A stretch of 7,769 nucleotides of DNA from an uncultured Prevotella sp. (GTDB taxonomy: Bacteria > Bacteroidota > Bacteroidia > Bacteroidales > Bacteroidaceae), in contig CAAGGA010000070.1 in assembly GCA_900769275.1 (NCBI GenBank), positions 1 through 7,769 of the forward strand, read 5' to 3'. Made by a program: the position numbers and the translations under genes. The notes under the pieces were generated by a model. It was not told the DNA's origin. It did not search any database and was given only the letters and a program-made list of their open reading frames with translations. Every line of letters begins with the position of its first letter. Within the stretch, counting starts at the first letter, position 1. This document shows, piece after piece, positions 1 through 6,909 of this stretch.

Positions 1-101
1 ATTTTCTTTCTCCGACCTGTTTTCATGCCTTTTTCCTTACTCTTCCCTTGCTCTTCCCAAGGTGGGTTCCGATAATCCCCCACCCTATCTTTCCGCTTAT
101 A

Positions 102-151
102 CGACAGACTCCGGCAACAGGCGGTACGTTGCCTGTTGCCGGAGTCTGTCG
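102..151 (-). terminator. Perfect 21-bp inverted repeat, possible terminator
   Basis: Bases 102-122 are exactly complementary to 131-151, leaving an 8-nt loop (123-130). On the minus strand the hairpin begins about 50 nt after the stop codon of the DUF3267-type gene, where a transcription terminator would be expected. No T-run follows the stem on either strand, so a classical intrinsic terminator is not proven. It could instead be an mRNA 3'-end stabiliser or a mobile inverted-repeat element. The inverted repeat is seen directly; the terminator role is inferred. Confidence 0.45.
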
Positions 152-214
152 GCATCAATCGTATTCTGTCTTCTTCGTGTCTGTCGGCATCAATCGGGGT
201 CAGTCTTCTTCGTA
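145..214. repeat. 35-bp tandem duplication
   Basis: Bases 145-179 and 180-214 are adjacent copies of a 35-nt unit differing at about five positions; both begin TCTGTCGGCATCAATCG. The second copy covers the stop codon and last codons of the DUF3267-type gene, and the first lies just beyond the stop and overlaps the right arm of the inverted repeat at 102-151. Because 35 is not a multiple of three, the copy past the stop would be read in a different frame. It looks like a local duplication at the 3' end of the gene. Confidence 0.8.
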
Positions 215-784
215 GATGAGACATCCGGGTTCGGAGGGATGGTCAAGCACGGTGTTTTCTGCCGGTTCATGGCGCAGGAGCCACACTACCATGAGGTCGC
301 CCGTGGCTCCTCCGATATAGACAGCACCGAAGATGACTAGGAAGATGCTGTGCAGGCACAGTCCCAAAGCCATGGGTATGATGCCCACTACGAGAAGCGG
401 CATGAGAGCGCCGGTGACGTAATGCTTGACCTTCAGCGGTTCATCGCAATGGCAGTACGGGGTCAGCATCTTCCATATTACCCCGAAACTGATGCTTTTC
501 CATCCGCTTTTGGCGTATGCTGCCCACGTGATGCCGTGGACAAGTTCGTGCACGGCGGGTCCCGCCATGATGGCAACAATCGCTGCCAGTGACTTTATGC
601 CAATCCATATAGCCTCGACATCCATTTCTTCTTCCGTAGCGTTCCCGCTCTCCGGGAACAGTTCGCCTATGCCGCCCCATATCACGTACCACAGTATGCC
701 GCCGACAACGAGGGCTGCTACGGTGAGGATTATGCAGTATATGTTTGCCTTGACAATGTCAATGGTAAGTTTTCTTTCTTTCAT
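200..784 (-). CDS. DUF3267-type membrane zinc metalloprotease
   Basis: A 194-residue integral membrane protein. Hydrophobic segments lie at about residues 13-38, 61-78, 122-145 and 146-168. The motif HELVH at 79-83 is an HExxH zinc site, preceded by a small-residue stretch (AGPAV) and placed at the end of a membrane segment, as in the DUF3267 / site-2-protease-like families. GGATGDL at 158-164 offers Asp163 as a possible third zinc ligand; that assignment is by family analogy. A Cys-His-Cys cluster (111-113) follows the active site. The hydrophilic tail (about 172-194) would be cytosolic or periplasmic depending on topology. The substrate is unknown. The start at 784 is the first Met of the frame and precedes the charged MKERK end. 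No Shine-Dalgarno is visible: the upstream DNA is the repeat arm of the element at 789-911. It is probably transcribed from upstream minus-strand genes, since I see no promoter in the gap. The family call is fairly secure; the function is open. Confidence 0.8.
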   Translation of the reverse strand: MKERKLTIDIVKANIYCIILTVAALVVGGILWYVIWGGIGELFPESGNATEEEMDVEAIWIGIKSLAAIVAIMAGPAVHELVHGITWAAYAKSGWKSISFGVIWKMLTPYCHCDEPLKVKHYVTGALMPLLVVGIIPMALGLCLHSIFLVIFGAVYIGGATGDLMVVWLLRHEPAENTVLDHPSEPGCLIYEED

Positions 785-788
785 TTTT

Positions 789-911
789 TTAAGGTTTTAA
801 GGTTTTAAGGTTTTAAGGTTATACGGAAATTTGTGAAGGCTATCGGTATATTCCGTATAACCGCATAACCGTATAACCGCATAACCGCATAACCTTAAAA
901 CCGCATAAGCT
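789..911. repeat. Tandem-repeat-armed hairpin element E1
   Basis: The left arm (789-827) is an 8-nt tandem repeat (AAGGTTTT). The right arm (852-911) is an 8-nt tandem repeat (CCGYATAA) ending in CCTTAAAACC, which is complementary to the left arm. The inner stem is 12 bp and perfect (817-828 with 851-862), enclosing a 22-nt loop. It fills almost the whole gap between the lipoprotein stop (918) and the DUF3267-type start (784). Its core, 838-857, is identical over 20 nt to the core of E2 on the opposite strand. Function is unknown; candidates are a dispersed non-coding repeat, an mRNA processing or stability hairpin, or a transcript-attenuating structure. Confidence 0.85.
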
Positions 912-917
912 TAATTC

Positions 918-1475
918 TCAGTTTCTCACAAACAGCGTCTGTCCCGTGTAGTCGGAGCGGTATCTGAGCAGTTTCAGTCCGCTTTCGCCACTCGCCACGA
1001 TGCCGCCGTTGTTAAGGTCGTAGGAGCGTTGGCAGGCGGAGCACTTGAGCCAATTGCCGTTGTTGCTCCATTGCAGGGCGTATTTCACGTAGGGGTAGTT
1101 CGTCTTCAGGCAGTTGGGACACTGCAGGTCAAAGGCATACAGTTGCTGGTTGAGCGAGGAATAGCCTATGACAAGCCCGTTGCCGGCACCGAGTATGCAC
1201 GAGCGTTGCGTCTCGGTGGCAGTCGTTATAGCCACCTCCTCCGTCGTCTTGCCGTCCTGCAGCTGCAGGATGAGATGCCTGATGCCGTTCCTCGGCTCTT
1301 GCTTCACCTGGCAGAAGACACCCGATGTCAGCGGGTTGAGTGCGTTGTTGAGTATGCACACGTTGTGTATCGACGAGTCATAGACGAAATAACACTGCCT
1401 GTCCGTGCAGTACTCGAACTCATCGGCACTGCACGAACAGAACAACAATGTTACTAATATCAGGACTCTTGTCAT
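918..1475 (-). CDS. Lipoprotein with Rieske-like, four-cysteine domain
   Basis: A 185-residue predicted lipoprotein. The N-terminus has a short hydrophobic signal followed by FCSC, giving a probable lipidated Cys15, then an acidic SADEFE stretch; acidic residues after the Cys occur in Bacteroidetes surface-export signals, so surface exposure is possible. The C-terminal half resembles a Rieske fold: LYAFDLQCPNC (112-122), then KCSAC (144-148), then YDLNNGGIVASGESGLKLL (152-170), which matches the FD-x-x-x-G-x-x-x-x-G-P ending of Rieske domains. The Rieske CxH and CxxH ligand pairs are here CxxC (Cys119, Cys122) and CxxC (Cys145, Cys148), so zinc or a rubredoxin-type iron is likelier than a [2Fe-2S] Rieske cluster. 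I chose the ATG at 1475 because it gives a canonical lipoprotein signal. The frame stays open upstream to an ATG at 1571, but those 32 codons translate the repeat element. Neighbours give no functional clue. Confidence 0.75.
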   Translation of the reverse strand: MTRVLILVTLLFCSCSADEFEYCTDRQCYFVYDSSIHNVCILNNALNPLTSGVFCQVKQEPRNGIRHLILQLQDGKTTEEVAITTATETQRSCILGAGNGLVIGYSSLNQQLYAFDLQCPNCLKTNYPYVKYALQWSNNGNWLKCSACQRSYDLNNGGIVASGESGLKLLRYRSDYTGQTLFVRN

Positions 1476-1569
1476 GGTTGGTTGTTTGGTTGGTTGTTTA
1501 GTTGTTTGGTTGTTTGTCTTGGTAAAGGAGTCGAATACTATCAACCAAACAACCAAACAACCAAACAAC
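1476..1569. repeat. Tandem-repeat-armed hairpin element E3
   Basis: The left arm (1476-1512) is built from GGTTGTTT octamers with one variant (TAGTTGTT). The right arm (1542-1569) is the complementary octamer CCAAACAA. Bases 1492-1512 pair with 1542-1562 at 20 of 21 positions, enclosing a 29-nt loop (1513-1541). The element occupies the entire gap between the peptidase stop (1572-1574) and the lipoprotein ATG (1473-1475), so the leader and ribosome-binding region of the lipoprotein gene consist of repeat sequence. Confidence 0.85.
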
Positions 1570-1571
1570 AT

Positions 1572-4418
1572 TTACTTTATCACCTTCTTCACCCTTCTTC
1601 CGTCGGGATAGACGATGATGTTCGTTCCCTTTACCATCCTGTCTATTCTCTTTCCTGATACGGTGTATATGCGGATATCCTCTGCCGTAGCGTCGATATT
1701 GCTTATACCGTCAGTGAAGTCGGCTATGAAAGTGAGGTCTTTTGCCGGCATGGTGGTGTAGCCCTCCGTGCGCCAACCGAGGAATGTGTGGTATGGATTG
1801 GTTGGCACGTAGGTATAGTCAGGTATTGCGCTGCCGTAGTCCAGCGTTACCTCATTCACGGTCTCACCATTATATATATAGGTAATCTTATACTTATTGA
1901 CGGTGAACGAACCAGTGACCGTAACGTCCCGTGCAGGCATGGTCTCGGGCAGTGCGCTCCATCCGCTGAAAGTATAGCCCTCCTTGGTCGGCTCGGCGAT
2001 GGCTGTGAGGGCAGTGCCATACTCTGCATCCACTGTCTTATAAACCTCGCCATCCACCTTGTAGGTAATCTTATACTTATTGACGGTGAACGAACCAGTG
2101 ACCGTAACGTCCCGTGCAGGCATGGTCTCAGGCAGTGCGCTCCATCCGCTGAAAGTATAGCCCTCCTTGATCGGCTCTTCAATCTCCGGGATTTCAGATC
2201 CGTATTCTATTACCTCGGTCTGATAAACCTCGCCATCCACCTTGTAGGTAAGGGTATAGACATTGACCTCGAACGTACCAATGATTGTAATGTCCTGTGC
2301 AGGCATGGTCTCGGGCAAATCATCCCATCCGCTGAATGTGTAGCCCTCCTTGGTAGGTTCGGCGATGGCAGTGAGCGCAGCACCATACTCTGCATCCACT
2401 GTCTTATATACCTCGCCATTCACCTTGTAAGTAACCTTATACTTATTGACGGTGAACGAACCAGTGACCGTAACGTCCTGTGCAGGCATGGTCTCGGGCA
2501 GTGCGCTCCATCCGCTGAAGGTGTAGCCCTCCTTGGTAGGTCCGGCGATAGCTGTGAGGGCAGTGCCGTATGCGACGCTCTTTGTCTGATATACCTCACC
2601 ATCCACCTTGTAGGTAAGCGTATAGAGCTTGGCAGAGAACTGCGCCTTGAGCGTGATATTGTCGTTGACGGAGATGGTGCGCGGATTATTGGTGCCGCCG
2701 TCGGACCATTTCTCGAACTCATAACCGTTGGCCGGCGTTGCCGTGGCTTTAACCTCAGAACCTTTCTCTGCCTTGCCGTCACTATTCACGCCCGTAACGC
2801 TGACTGTGCCCTTGGCATTGTCCTCGGAGGTGATGCTTACAGTGTAATAAGTCTTCTCCGTGCTGGCAGGCGGCTCCTGTCCTGCGTTGTAGGTGAAGAC
2901 GGGTATGGCCCATGACTTGTTGTATTTCATCACCTTCCACTCCTCTGTGCCTTGAAGACGGAAGATGGGATATACCTCGTATTCGCCTTTGTATTTCAGA
3001 GCTTGATTCAGATATTGACCATACTTAGAGAAACCGCTGTTCGGTGCAGCATTAACAGGTGTACAATTCACGTCAACGGAATAATCAGCAGTCTTATGCT
3101 TGAAGCGCATACCGACATCGAATCTTGCGGTGACTGCACTTCCATTGTAGAAACCTCCATTAATATAGACAGGTACATTGTAAGAAGCCTCATTAGGCGA
3201 AATCGTGAAAGGCTCATTGCAATACCAAGAGTAATTGTACTCGCTACCCTCCTGAGCTTTCTGTATGCCTATGATGACATCGTTGTCCTCCTTATATCCA
3301 TAGCCTGCAGTGCCGCCGCCGGTACCTGAGACAGGAGGGTTGAGAGGGTCTGTTCCCACTATGAGGAAATAACCGTTAGCCATTCCCTGCCATCCCCAGT
3401 TGATATGGAAATAGTCACCGTCGTCATATCCGTCGCAGATGAAAGCGTGACCTTCTTTCCTTGTTGTCTGACCGGAGTAGAGCACAGGGCGACGGGCATC
3501 CAGCTCGGTGCGTATCAACTGTTTCCACTCCTCATCGGTATAGTATTCCTTTCTCTCCAAACGCATGCCGCGGTCATAGCCGAAGTATGAGATAAGCGCA
3601 TTGGGCACGTTGGCGGAAGAGGCTGAGGAACTGCCGACGGCATACAGCATATCTACAGCCACGCCGCAGTCATGCAGCAGGGTGGAGATACCGTCGGCCT
3701 GATCGTCATTGTATGACATGGAGGTCAGGTTACCGTTATCATTGTAATACGAACCATAGGCATCCTGCATATTGCTCCAGTCGTAAGTATGCTGGCTGAA
3801 ATCCGCTGAAGGGGTGATGACCTTCACTCCTGTGGAAGTATTGAGATTATATGAATATGAATGACTGCCCGTGCCCCTTTCAGGCCATTTGTGGTAATAC
3901 ATCAACTGCGCCATGGCAGTGGCTACGCAACCGGTCACAGACGTTTCTCCAACATCATTGCATTTATTATTGAAAGGATTCTTCTGTCCCCACTTTGCCG
4001 TCACGAGGGGCGCAACGACGGGAGTGCCTGTGCCCTGCGCCGAGGAGAGAGTGACGCCCTGCGCCAAGGCTGCGGAGAAAGCACTCTTGTAGCCGTCGAG
4101 CCAACTGCGGAGGTTGGCAGGGATGCTGTCAGAGCGGAAAGCCGTGTTTCCGTAGGCTATGAGGGCAGGCAACTGTCCGTCAGCTCCGGCAATGACAAAC
4201 GAGCCTTCGTCGCTGAAGACATACAGCAGGTTGCCCTGCGCGGCATTGTCTGCCCGCATCGTATATACGAGTTGGCTCTTACTATTCTGTGTGGCTTTGG
4301 CACCTGCCGTGCCGCTCATGTTTCTCACGCGTCCCAATGCTTCCTCTGGAGAAAGCTGCTGCGCAAGGGCAGGTATTGAAATGACTGCTATCAGCAGCAT
4401 TTGCAGAAAATGCTTCAT
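1572..4418 (-). CDS. Secreted C10 cysteine peptidase with InlB repeats
   Basis: A 948-residue precursor. Residues 1-20 form a Sec signal peptide ending ALAQ. Residues about 22-125 match the C10 inhibitory propeptide (YVFSDEGSFVIAGAD at 66-80; IPANLRSWLDGY at 99-110). The peptidase domain runs from about 137 to 385: catalytic Cys164 in TGCVATAMAQ, catalytic His324 in EGHAFICDGYDDG, and the NWGW motif at 340-343, all as in streptopain and interpain. A probable beta-rich linker domain spans about 395-515. One divergent InlB-type repeat (about 523-597, GYEFEKWSDGG) is followed by five InlB/Listeria-Bacteroides repeats with a 61-residue period (starting near 599, 660, 721, 782 and 843; EGYTFSGW core). 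The last 40 residues (IRIYTVSGKRI ... IIVYPDGRRVKKVIK) resemble a type A T9SS sorting domain, implying outer-membrane secretion or surface anchoring. The key catalytic residues are intact, so it is likely an active protease or zymogen. The biological target is unknown. The start is the Met that begins the signal peptide; no strong Shine-Dalgarno precedes it. Confidence 0.93.
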   Translation of the reverse strand: MKHFLQMLLIAVISIPALAQQLSPEEALGRVRNMSGTAGAKATQNSKSQLVYTMRADNAAQGNLLYVFSDEGSFVIAGADGQLPALIAYGNTAFRSDSIPANLRSWLDGYKSAFSAALAQGVTLSSAQGTGTPVVAPLVTAKWGQKNPFNNKCNDVGETSVTGCVATAMAQLMYYHKWPERGTGSHSYSYNLNTSTGVKVITPSADFSQHTYDWSNMQDAYGSYYNDNGNLTSMSYNDDQADGISTLLHDCGVAVDMLYAVGSSSASSANVPNALISYFGYDRGMRLERKEYYTDEEWKQLIRTELDARRPVLYSGQTTRKEGHAFICDGYDDGDYFHINWGWQGMANGYFLIVGTDPLNPPVSGTGGGTAGYGYKEDNDVIIGIQKAQEGSEYNYSWYCNEPFTISPNEASYNVPVYINGGFYNGSAVTARFDVGMRFKHKTADYSVDVNCTPVNAAPNSGFSKYGQYLNQALKYKGEYEVYPIFRLQGTEEWKVMKYNKSWAIPVFTYNAGQEPPASTEKTYYTVSITSEDNAKGTVSVTGVNSDGKAEKGSEVKATATPANGYEFEKWSDGGTNNPRTISVNDNITLKAQFSAKLYTLTYKVDGEVYQTKSVAYGTALTAIAGPTKEGYTFSGWSALPETMPAQDVTVTGSFTVNKYKVTYKVNGEVYKTVDAEYGAALTAIAEPTKEGYTFSGWDDLPETMPAQDITIIGTFEVNVYTLTYKVDGEVYQTEVIEYGSEIPEIEEPIKEGYTFSGWSALPETMPARDVTVTGSFTVNKYKITYKVDGEVYKTVDAEYGTALTAIAEPTKEGYTFSGWSALPETMPARDVTVTGSFTVNKYKITYIYNGETVNEVTLDYGSAIPDYTYVPTNPYHTFLGWRTEGYTTMPAKDLTFIADFTDGISNIDATAEDIRIYTVSGKRIDRMVKGTNIIVYPDGRRVKKVIK
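1710..2627 (-). repeat. Five in-gene 183-bp repeats (InlB type)
   Basis: Five tandem 183-bp units encode the 61-residue InlB repeats of the C10 peptidase. Conservation is at the DNA level as well as in protein: 1881-1986 and 2064-2169 differ at one base in 106, and the equivalent stretch starting at 2430 differs at about five. Units 1 and 3 share LTYKVDGEVYQT, while units 2 and 4 share GEVYKTVDAEYG, which suggests a two-unit (366-bp) block was duplicated. Unit 5 is the most divergent. The arrangement should be prone to copy-number change by recombination. Confidence 0.9.
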
Positions 4419-4451
4419 ATCTATGTAATTTTGAGGTTAAGAAAATGTTGC

Positions 4452-4482
4452 AGAGGATATATATTTCTCAATGTTCATCAAA
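4452..4482 (-). promoter_or_regulatory. Weak candidate promoter for C10 peptidase
   Basis: On the minus strand, TTTG (4482-4479) is followed after 19 nt by TATCCTCT (4459-4452). Compared with the Bacteroidetes consensus TTTG-N19-21-TAnnTTTG, the -33 element matches but the -7 element keeps only the TA and little else. It lies about 34 nt upstream of the peptidase ATG, in the 84-nt gap after the kinase gene. I see no hairpin terminator in this gap, so read-through from the kinase gene is an alternative. Confidence 0.25.
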
Positions 4483-4502
4483 CCCTGTTTGCACATGGAG
4501 AG

Positions 4503-5330
4503 TTATGTCCTGCTTTTTATGTCATAAAAAACCTTGTTGGTAAGAGTTCTAATACCACCACATTTCAATTCTGGTGTGTTTATTCGGATATCGCAATCTA
4601 TCACCATAATATTGCCTTGTGGTGTTTTGATTACATTTTCGTCGTGCATGTCGCTCAGATAGATATATGGCGTTGCATATGTCCAGTTATGTGGATTTAT
4701 CATTTTAAATCCCAAAGATTCTGCAAAAATCTGGATTTCTGATTCAGAAACTTTGGTACCATGGATGAACTGCTGTTGCACTAATATCTGAAATTCTCCT
4801 GTTGAGGTAGAACCAAAGCCGAGTGTATTCATTTTAGTAGCAGGAAACAGAGTATTGTGCAGGGTTATTCTATCGAGGGCAAGAATAGGCAGGATATAAT
4901 AGTCAAGTCCGATACGTTTTACAATAGTAGAACCATTGTCATAGACATATGCTTCTCCTCCTTCCGCAAGTTGGATTCCAAAATTTTTTTCAAGTTCTAC
5001 ATCAACATTGTCAGTCCAGCATCCAGCAATCCTCGCCCATTTCTCTAATACCTTGATTTGCGCCTTTGCCTGTTGCTGTTCTCTTTTGAAACTGTGTTCT
5101 GTTTTAGAGAATTTATCTGTCGCAATTTCTGCTCCCGCGAGTATGGATGCAATGACATGGAAAGCACCTCCAGTTGCACAGCCAGACTGTTCGTCTTCTG
5201 TGTAGCGTTGGAATAGAAGTCGGTGAGTGATGAAATGTGTTGCATATTGTTCCAGTTTTTTTATTCCCTCAGAATCAAATCCGTTATTAATGATTGTTGA
5301 TATTGAAGTCCAAAATTCCTTATTATCCAT
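4503..5330 (-). CDS. Polyvalent-protein-type kinase-fold protein
   Basis: A 275-residue protein that is probably a protein kinase-fold enzyme of the kind found in phage/conjugative polyvalent proteins (Kinase-PolyVal family). Numbered from the ATG at 5330, GGEAYVYDNGSTIVKRI (124-140) looks like a glycine-rich loop followed by the beta-3 lysine (Lys138). YLSDMHDENV (224-233) resembles a catalytic loop (His229, Asp230, Asn232), and MVIDCDIR (242-249) supplies a metal-binding Asp245 in place of DFG. The N-terminal 115 residues contain CATGGAFHVIASILAGAEIA (51-70), which I do not recognise, and a basic, possibly helical stretch near 77-100. No signal peptide or membrane segment is seen, so it is likely cytosolic. 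An in-frame TTG just before the ATG (5333) is a less likely start. The gene is 45 nt behind argH and probably co-transcribed. It is clearly more AT-rich than argH, consistent with acquisition by transfer. Substrate and role are unknown. Confidence 0.7.
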   Translation of the reverse strand: MDNKEFWTSISTIINNGFDSEGIKKLEQYATHFITHRLLFQRYTEDEQSGCATGGAFHVIASILAGAEIATDKFSKTEHSFKREQQQAKAQIKVLEKWARIAGCWTDNVDVELEKNFGIQLAEGGEAYVYDNGSTIVKRIGLDYYILPILALDRITLHNTLFPATKMNTLGFGSTSTGEFQILVQQQFIHGTKVSESEIQIFAESLGFKMINPHNWTYATPYIYLSDMHDENVIKTPQGNIMVIDCDIRINTPELKCGGIRTLTNKVFYDIKSRT

Positions 5331-5375
5331 CAATGCTTATCTTATGGGCTCATTCATATTATTATTCTGCATTAT

Positions 5376-6749
5376 TCAGTCGTTCACCAGCGCCCGCTCA
5401 GCTTTTTCCATGCGTTCGAAGCCAAAGCCGTCGAGGATTGACTGCATGAGAGTCTGTATGCGGTCGTTACACAGGTTGCCGATAGATCCTTCGTGGGTGT
5501 GGTGGATGTTGCGGTTGGGAGTGAAGTTGCCAGCCTCTATGTCGAGCCCCACCTTCTTGTAGGCATCACGGAAAGGCATGCCCTCCACGGCGAGGCGGTT
5601 GACCTCCTCCACGGAGAAGATAGGGTCGTAGATAGGATTGTCGAGGATGTCCTCGCGCACCTCTATCCTGTTTATTATATATGCGCACATCGCAAGGCAG
5701 TCCTTCAGCTCGTCGAAGGCAGGGAGGAACACCTCCTTTATTATCTGCAGGTCACGGAAATATCCGCAGGGGAGGTTGTTCTGTATCAGCGTCACCTGCG
5801 TCGGCAGACCCTGTATCTTGTTGCATTTCGCGCGGATAAGCTCAAAGACATCGGGGTTTTTCTTGTGAGGCATGATGCTGGAGCCGGTAGTACATTCCTT
5901 TGGCAGTTTCACAAACTGGAAGTTCTGCGAGTTGAACATACAGGCATCGAAAGCCAGTTTAGCCATCGTGCCGGCAAGTCCCGCCATTACGAAAGCCACG
6001 TTGCGCTCCATCTTGCCGCGCCCCATCTGCGCATAGACCACGTTATAGTTCATCGTGTCGAAGCCGAGGAGGTCGGTAGTCATCTGGCGGTTCAGCGGGA
6101 ACGAAGAGCCATAGCCGGCAGCAGAGCCGAGAGGGTTGCGGTTTGTCATGCGGTAGGCTGCCTGAAGGTACAGCATATCGTCCGTCAGCGACTCGGCGTA
6201 AGCACCGAACCACAGTCCGAAACTCGAAGGCATGGCCACCTGCAAGTGAGTGTAGCCGGGCATCAGCACGTCCTTGTAGGCGTTGCTCTTCGCTATTAGT
6301 TCGTCAAACAATGCCTTTGTGGCTTCCACTACCTTGCGCAACTCCGCACGGGTGAATAGTTTCAAGTCCAGCAACACCTGGTCGTTGCGGGAACGTCCCG
6401 AGTGAATCTTCTTGCCCATATCGCCCAGTTCGCGCGTAAGCATCAGTTCCACCTGCGAGTGAACATCCTCGATGCCGTCCTCGATGACAAACTCCCCACG
6501 CTCGCATACACGGTATATCTTCCTCAGTTCGCACAGCAGCACGGGCAGCTCCTCCTTGCCTATCAGTCCGATAGACTCCAGCATCGTGATGTGAGCCATA
6601 GACCCCAGCACGTCATACTTTGCGAGGTAGAGGTCCATCTCGCGGTCACGTCCCACTGTAAAGCGTTCTATCTCCTCGTTTATCGAATAGTTCTTCTCCC
6701 AGAGTTTTGCTCCGCTCCTGCCCTTTTGCGCAGTATCTTTCTTTTCCAT
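5376..6749 (-). CDS. argH: Argininosuccinate lyase
   Basis: A 457-residue cytosolic enzyme that splits argininosuccinate into arginine and fumarate, the last step of arginine biosynthesis. It belongs to the aspartase/fumarase superfamily and works as a homotetramer. Visible motifs are SGRSRNDQ (117-124), GYTHLQ with His168, and the superfamily signature GSSIMPHKKNP (289-299) with the mobile-loop serines Ser290/Ser291 and Lys296/Asn298. NRNPLGSAAGYGSSF (203-217) is also typical of ArgH. The length is normal and nothing is missing. The start at 6749 gives an 11-residue lead before GAKLW, the usual conserved beginning. The leader immediately upstream is AT-rich (AAAATTATAAAAG) with only a weak purine stretch, and repeat element E2 begins 16 nt further up. 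No other arg gene is in the window, so it appears separated from argG. Confidence 0.97.
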   Translation of the reverse strand: MEKKDTAQKGRSGAKLWEKNYSINEEIERFTVGRDREMDLYLAKYDVLGSMAHITMLESIGLIGKEELPVLLCELRKIYRVCERGEFVIEDGIEDVHSQVELMLTRELGDMGKKIHSGRSRNDQVLLDLKLFTRAELRKVVEATKALFDELIAKSNAYKDVLMPGYTHLQVAMPSSFGLWFGAYAESLTDDMLYLQAAYRMTNRNPLGSAAGYGSSFPLNRQMTTDLLGFDTMNYNVVYAQMGRGKMERNVAFVMAGLAGTMAKLAFDACMFNSQNFQFVKLPKECTTGSSIMPHKKNPDVFELIRAKCNKIQGLPTQVTLIQNNLPCGYFRDLQIIKEVFLPAFDELKDCLAMCAYIINRIEVREDILDNPIYDPIFSVEEVNRLAVEGMPFRDAYKKVGLDIEAGNFTPNRNIHHTHEGSIGNLCNDRIQTLMQSILDGFGFERMEKAERALVND

Positions 6750-6765
6750 CTTTTATAATTTTTGG

Positions 6766-6895
6766 CGGTTTTATGGTTGTACGGTTGTACGGTTTTGGGG
6801 GTTGTACAGTTTTGAGGTTGTACGGTTGTACGGAATATACCGATAGCCCTTACAAACCTCCGTAAAACCGTAAAAACCGTAAAACCGTAAAACCG
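6766..6895. repeat. Tandem-repeat-armed hairpin element E2
   Basis: The left arm (6766-6834) consists mostly of GTTGTACG octamers with some GTTTTGGG/GTTTTGAG variants. The right arm (6859-6895) consists of CCGTAAAA octamers. An inner stem of 6 bp (6829-6834 with 6859-6864) encloses a 24-nt loop, and further pairing is possible between GGTTTT and AAAACC units. It fills most of the 160-nt gap between the SRPBCC stop and the argH start. Read on the minus strand, its core and flanks align without gaps to E1 at about 46 of 55 positions, with 20 identical in a row (6829-6848). Confidence 0.85.
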
Positions 6896-6909
6896 AAAAA
6901 AAACGTAAA

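Noticed and set aside
1..101. Gene or RNA in the first 100 bases
   Set aside because: Only a pyrimidine-rich stretch is visible; the plus-strand frame starting at 62 runs across the inverted repeat and antisense to the DUF3267-type gene.
1476..1571. Insertion sequence or MITE with target-site duplication at E3
   Set aside because: No transposase and no clear target-site duplication; the arms are tandem arrays, unlike simple terminal inverted repeats. Mobility remains possible but is not supported here.
1788..2915. 375-codon open frame on the plus strand opposite the peptidase
   Set aside because: It is the antisense shadow of the InlB repeats; its own internal repeats simply mirror the peptidase repeat DNA, and it has no recognisable domain.
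4419..4502. Terminator between the kinase gene and the peptidase gene
   Set aside because: No stem-loop of useful length and no T-run could be found in this 84-nt gap.
5493..6299. 268-codon open frame on the plus strand opposite argH
   Set aside because: It is antisense to a complete, well-conserved argH and is His/Val/Arg-rich in the manner of shadow frames in GC-richer genes.
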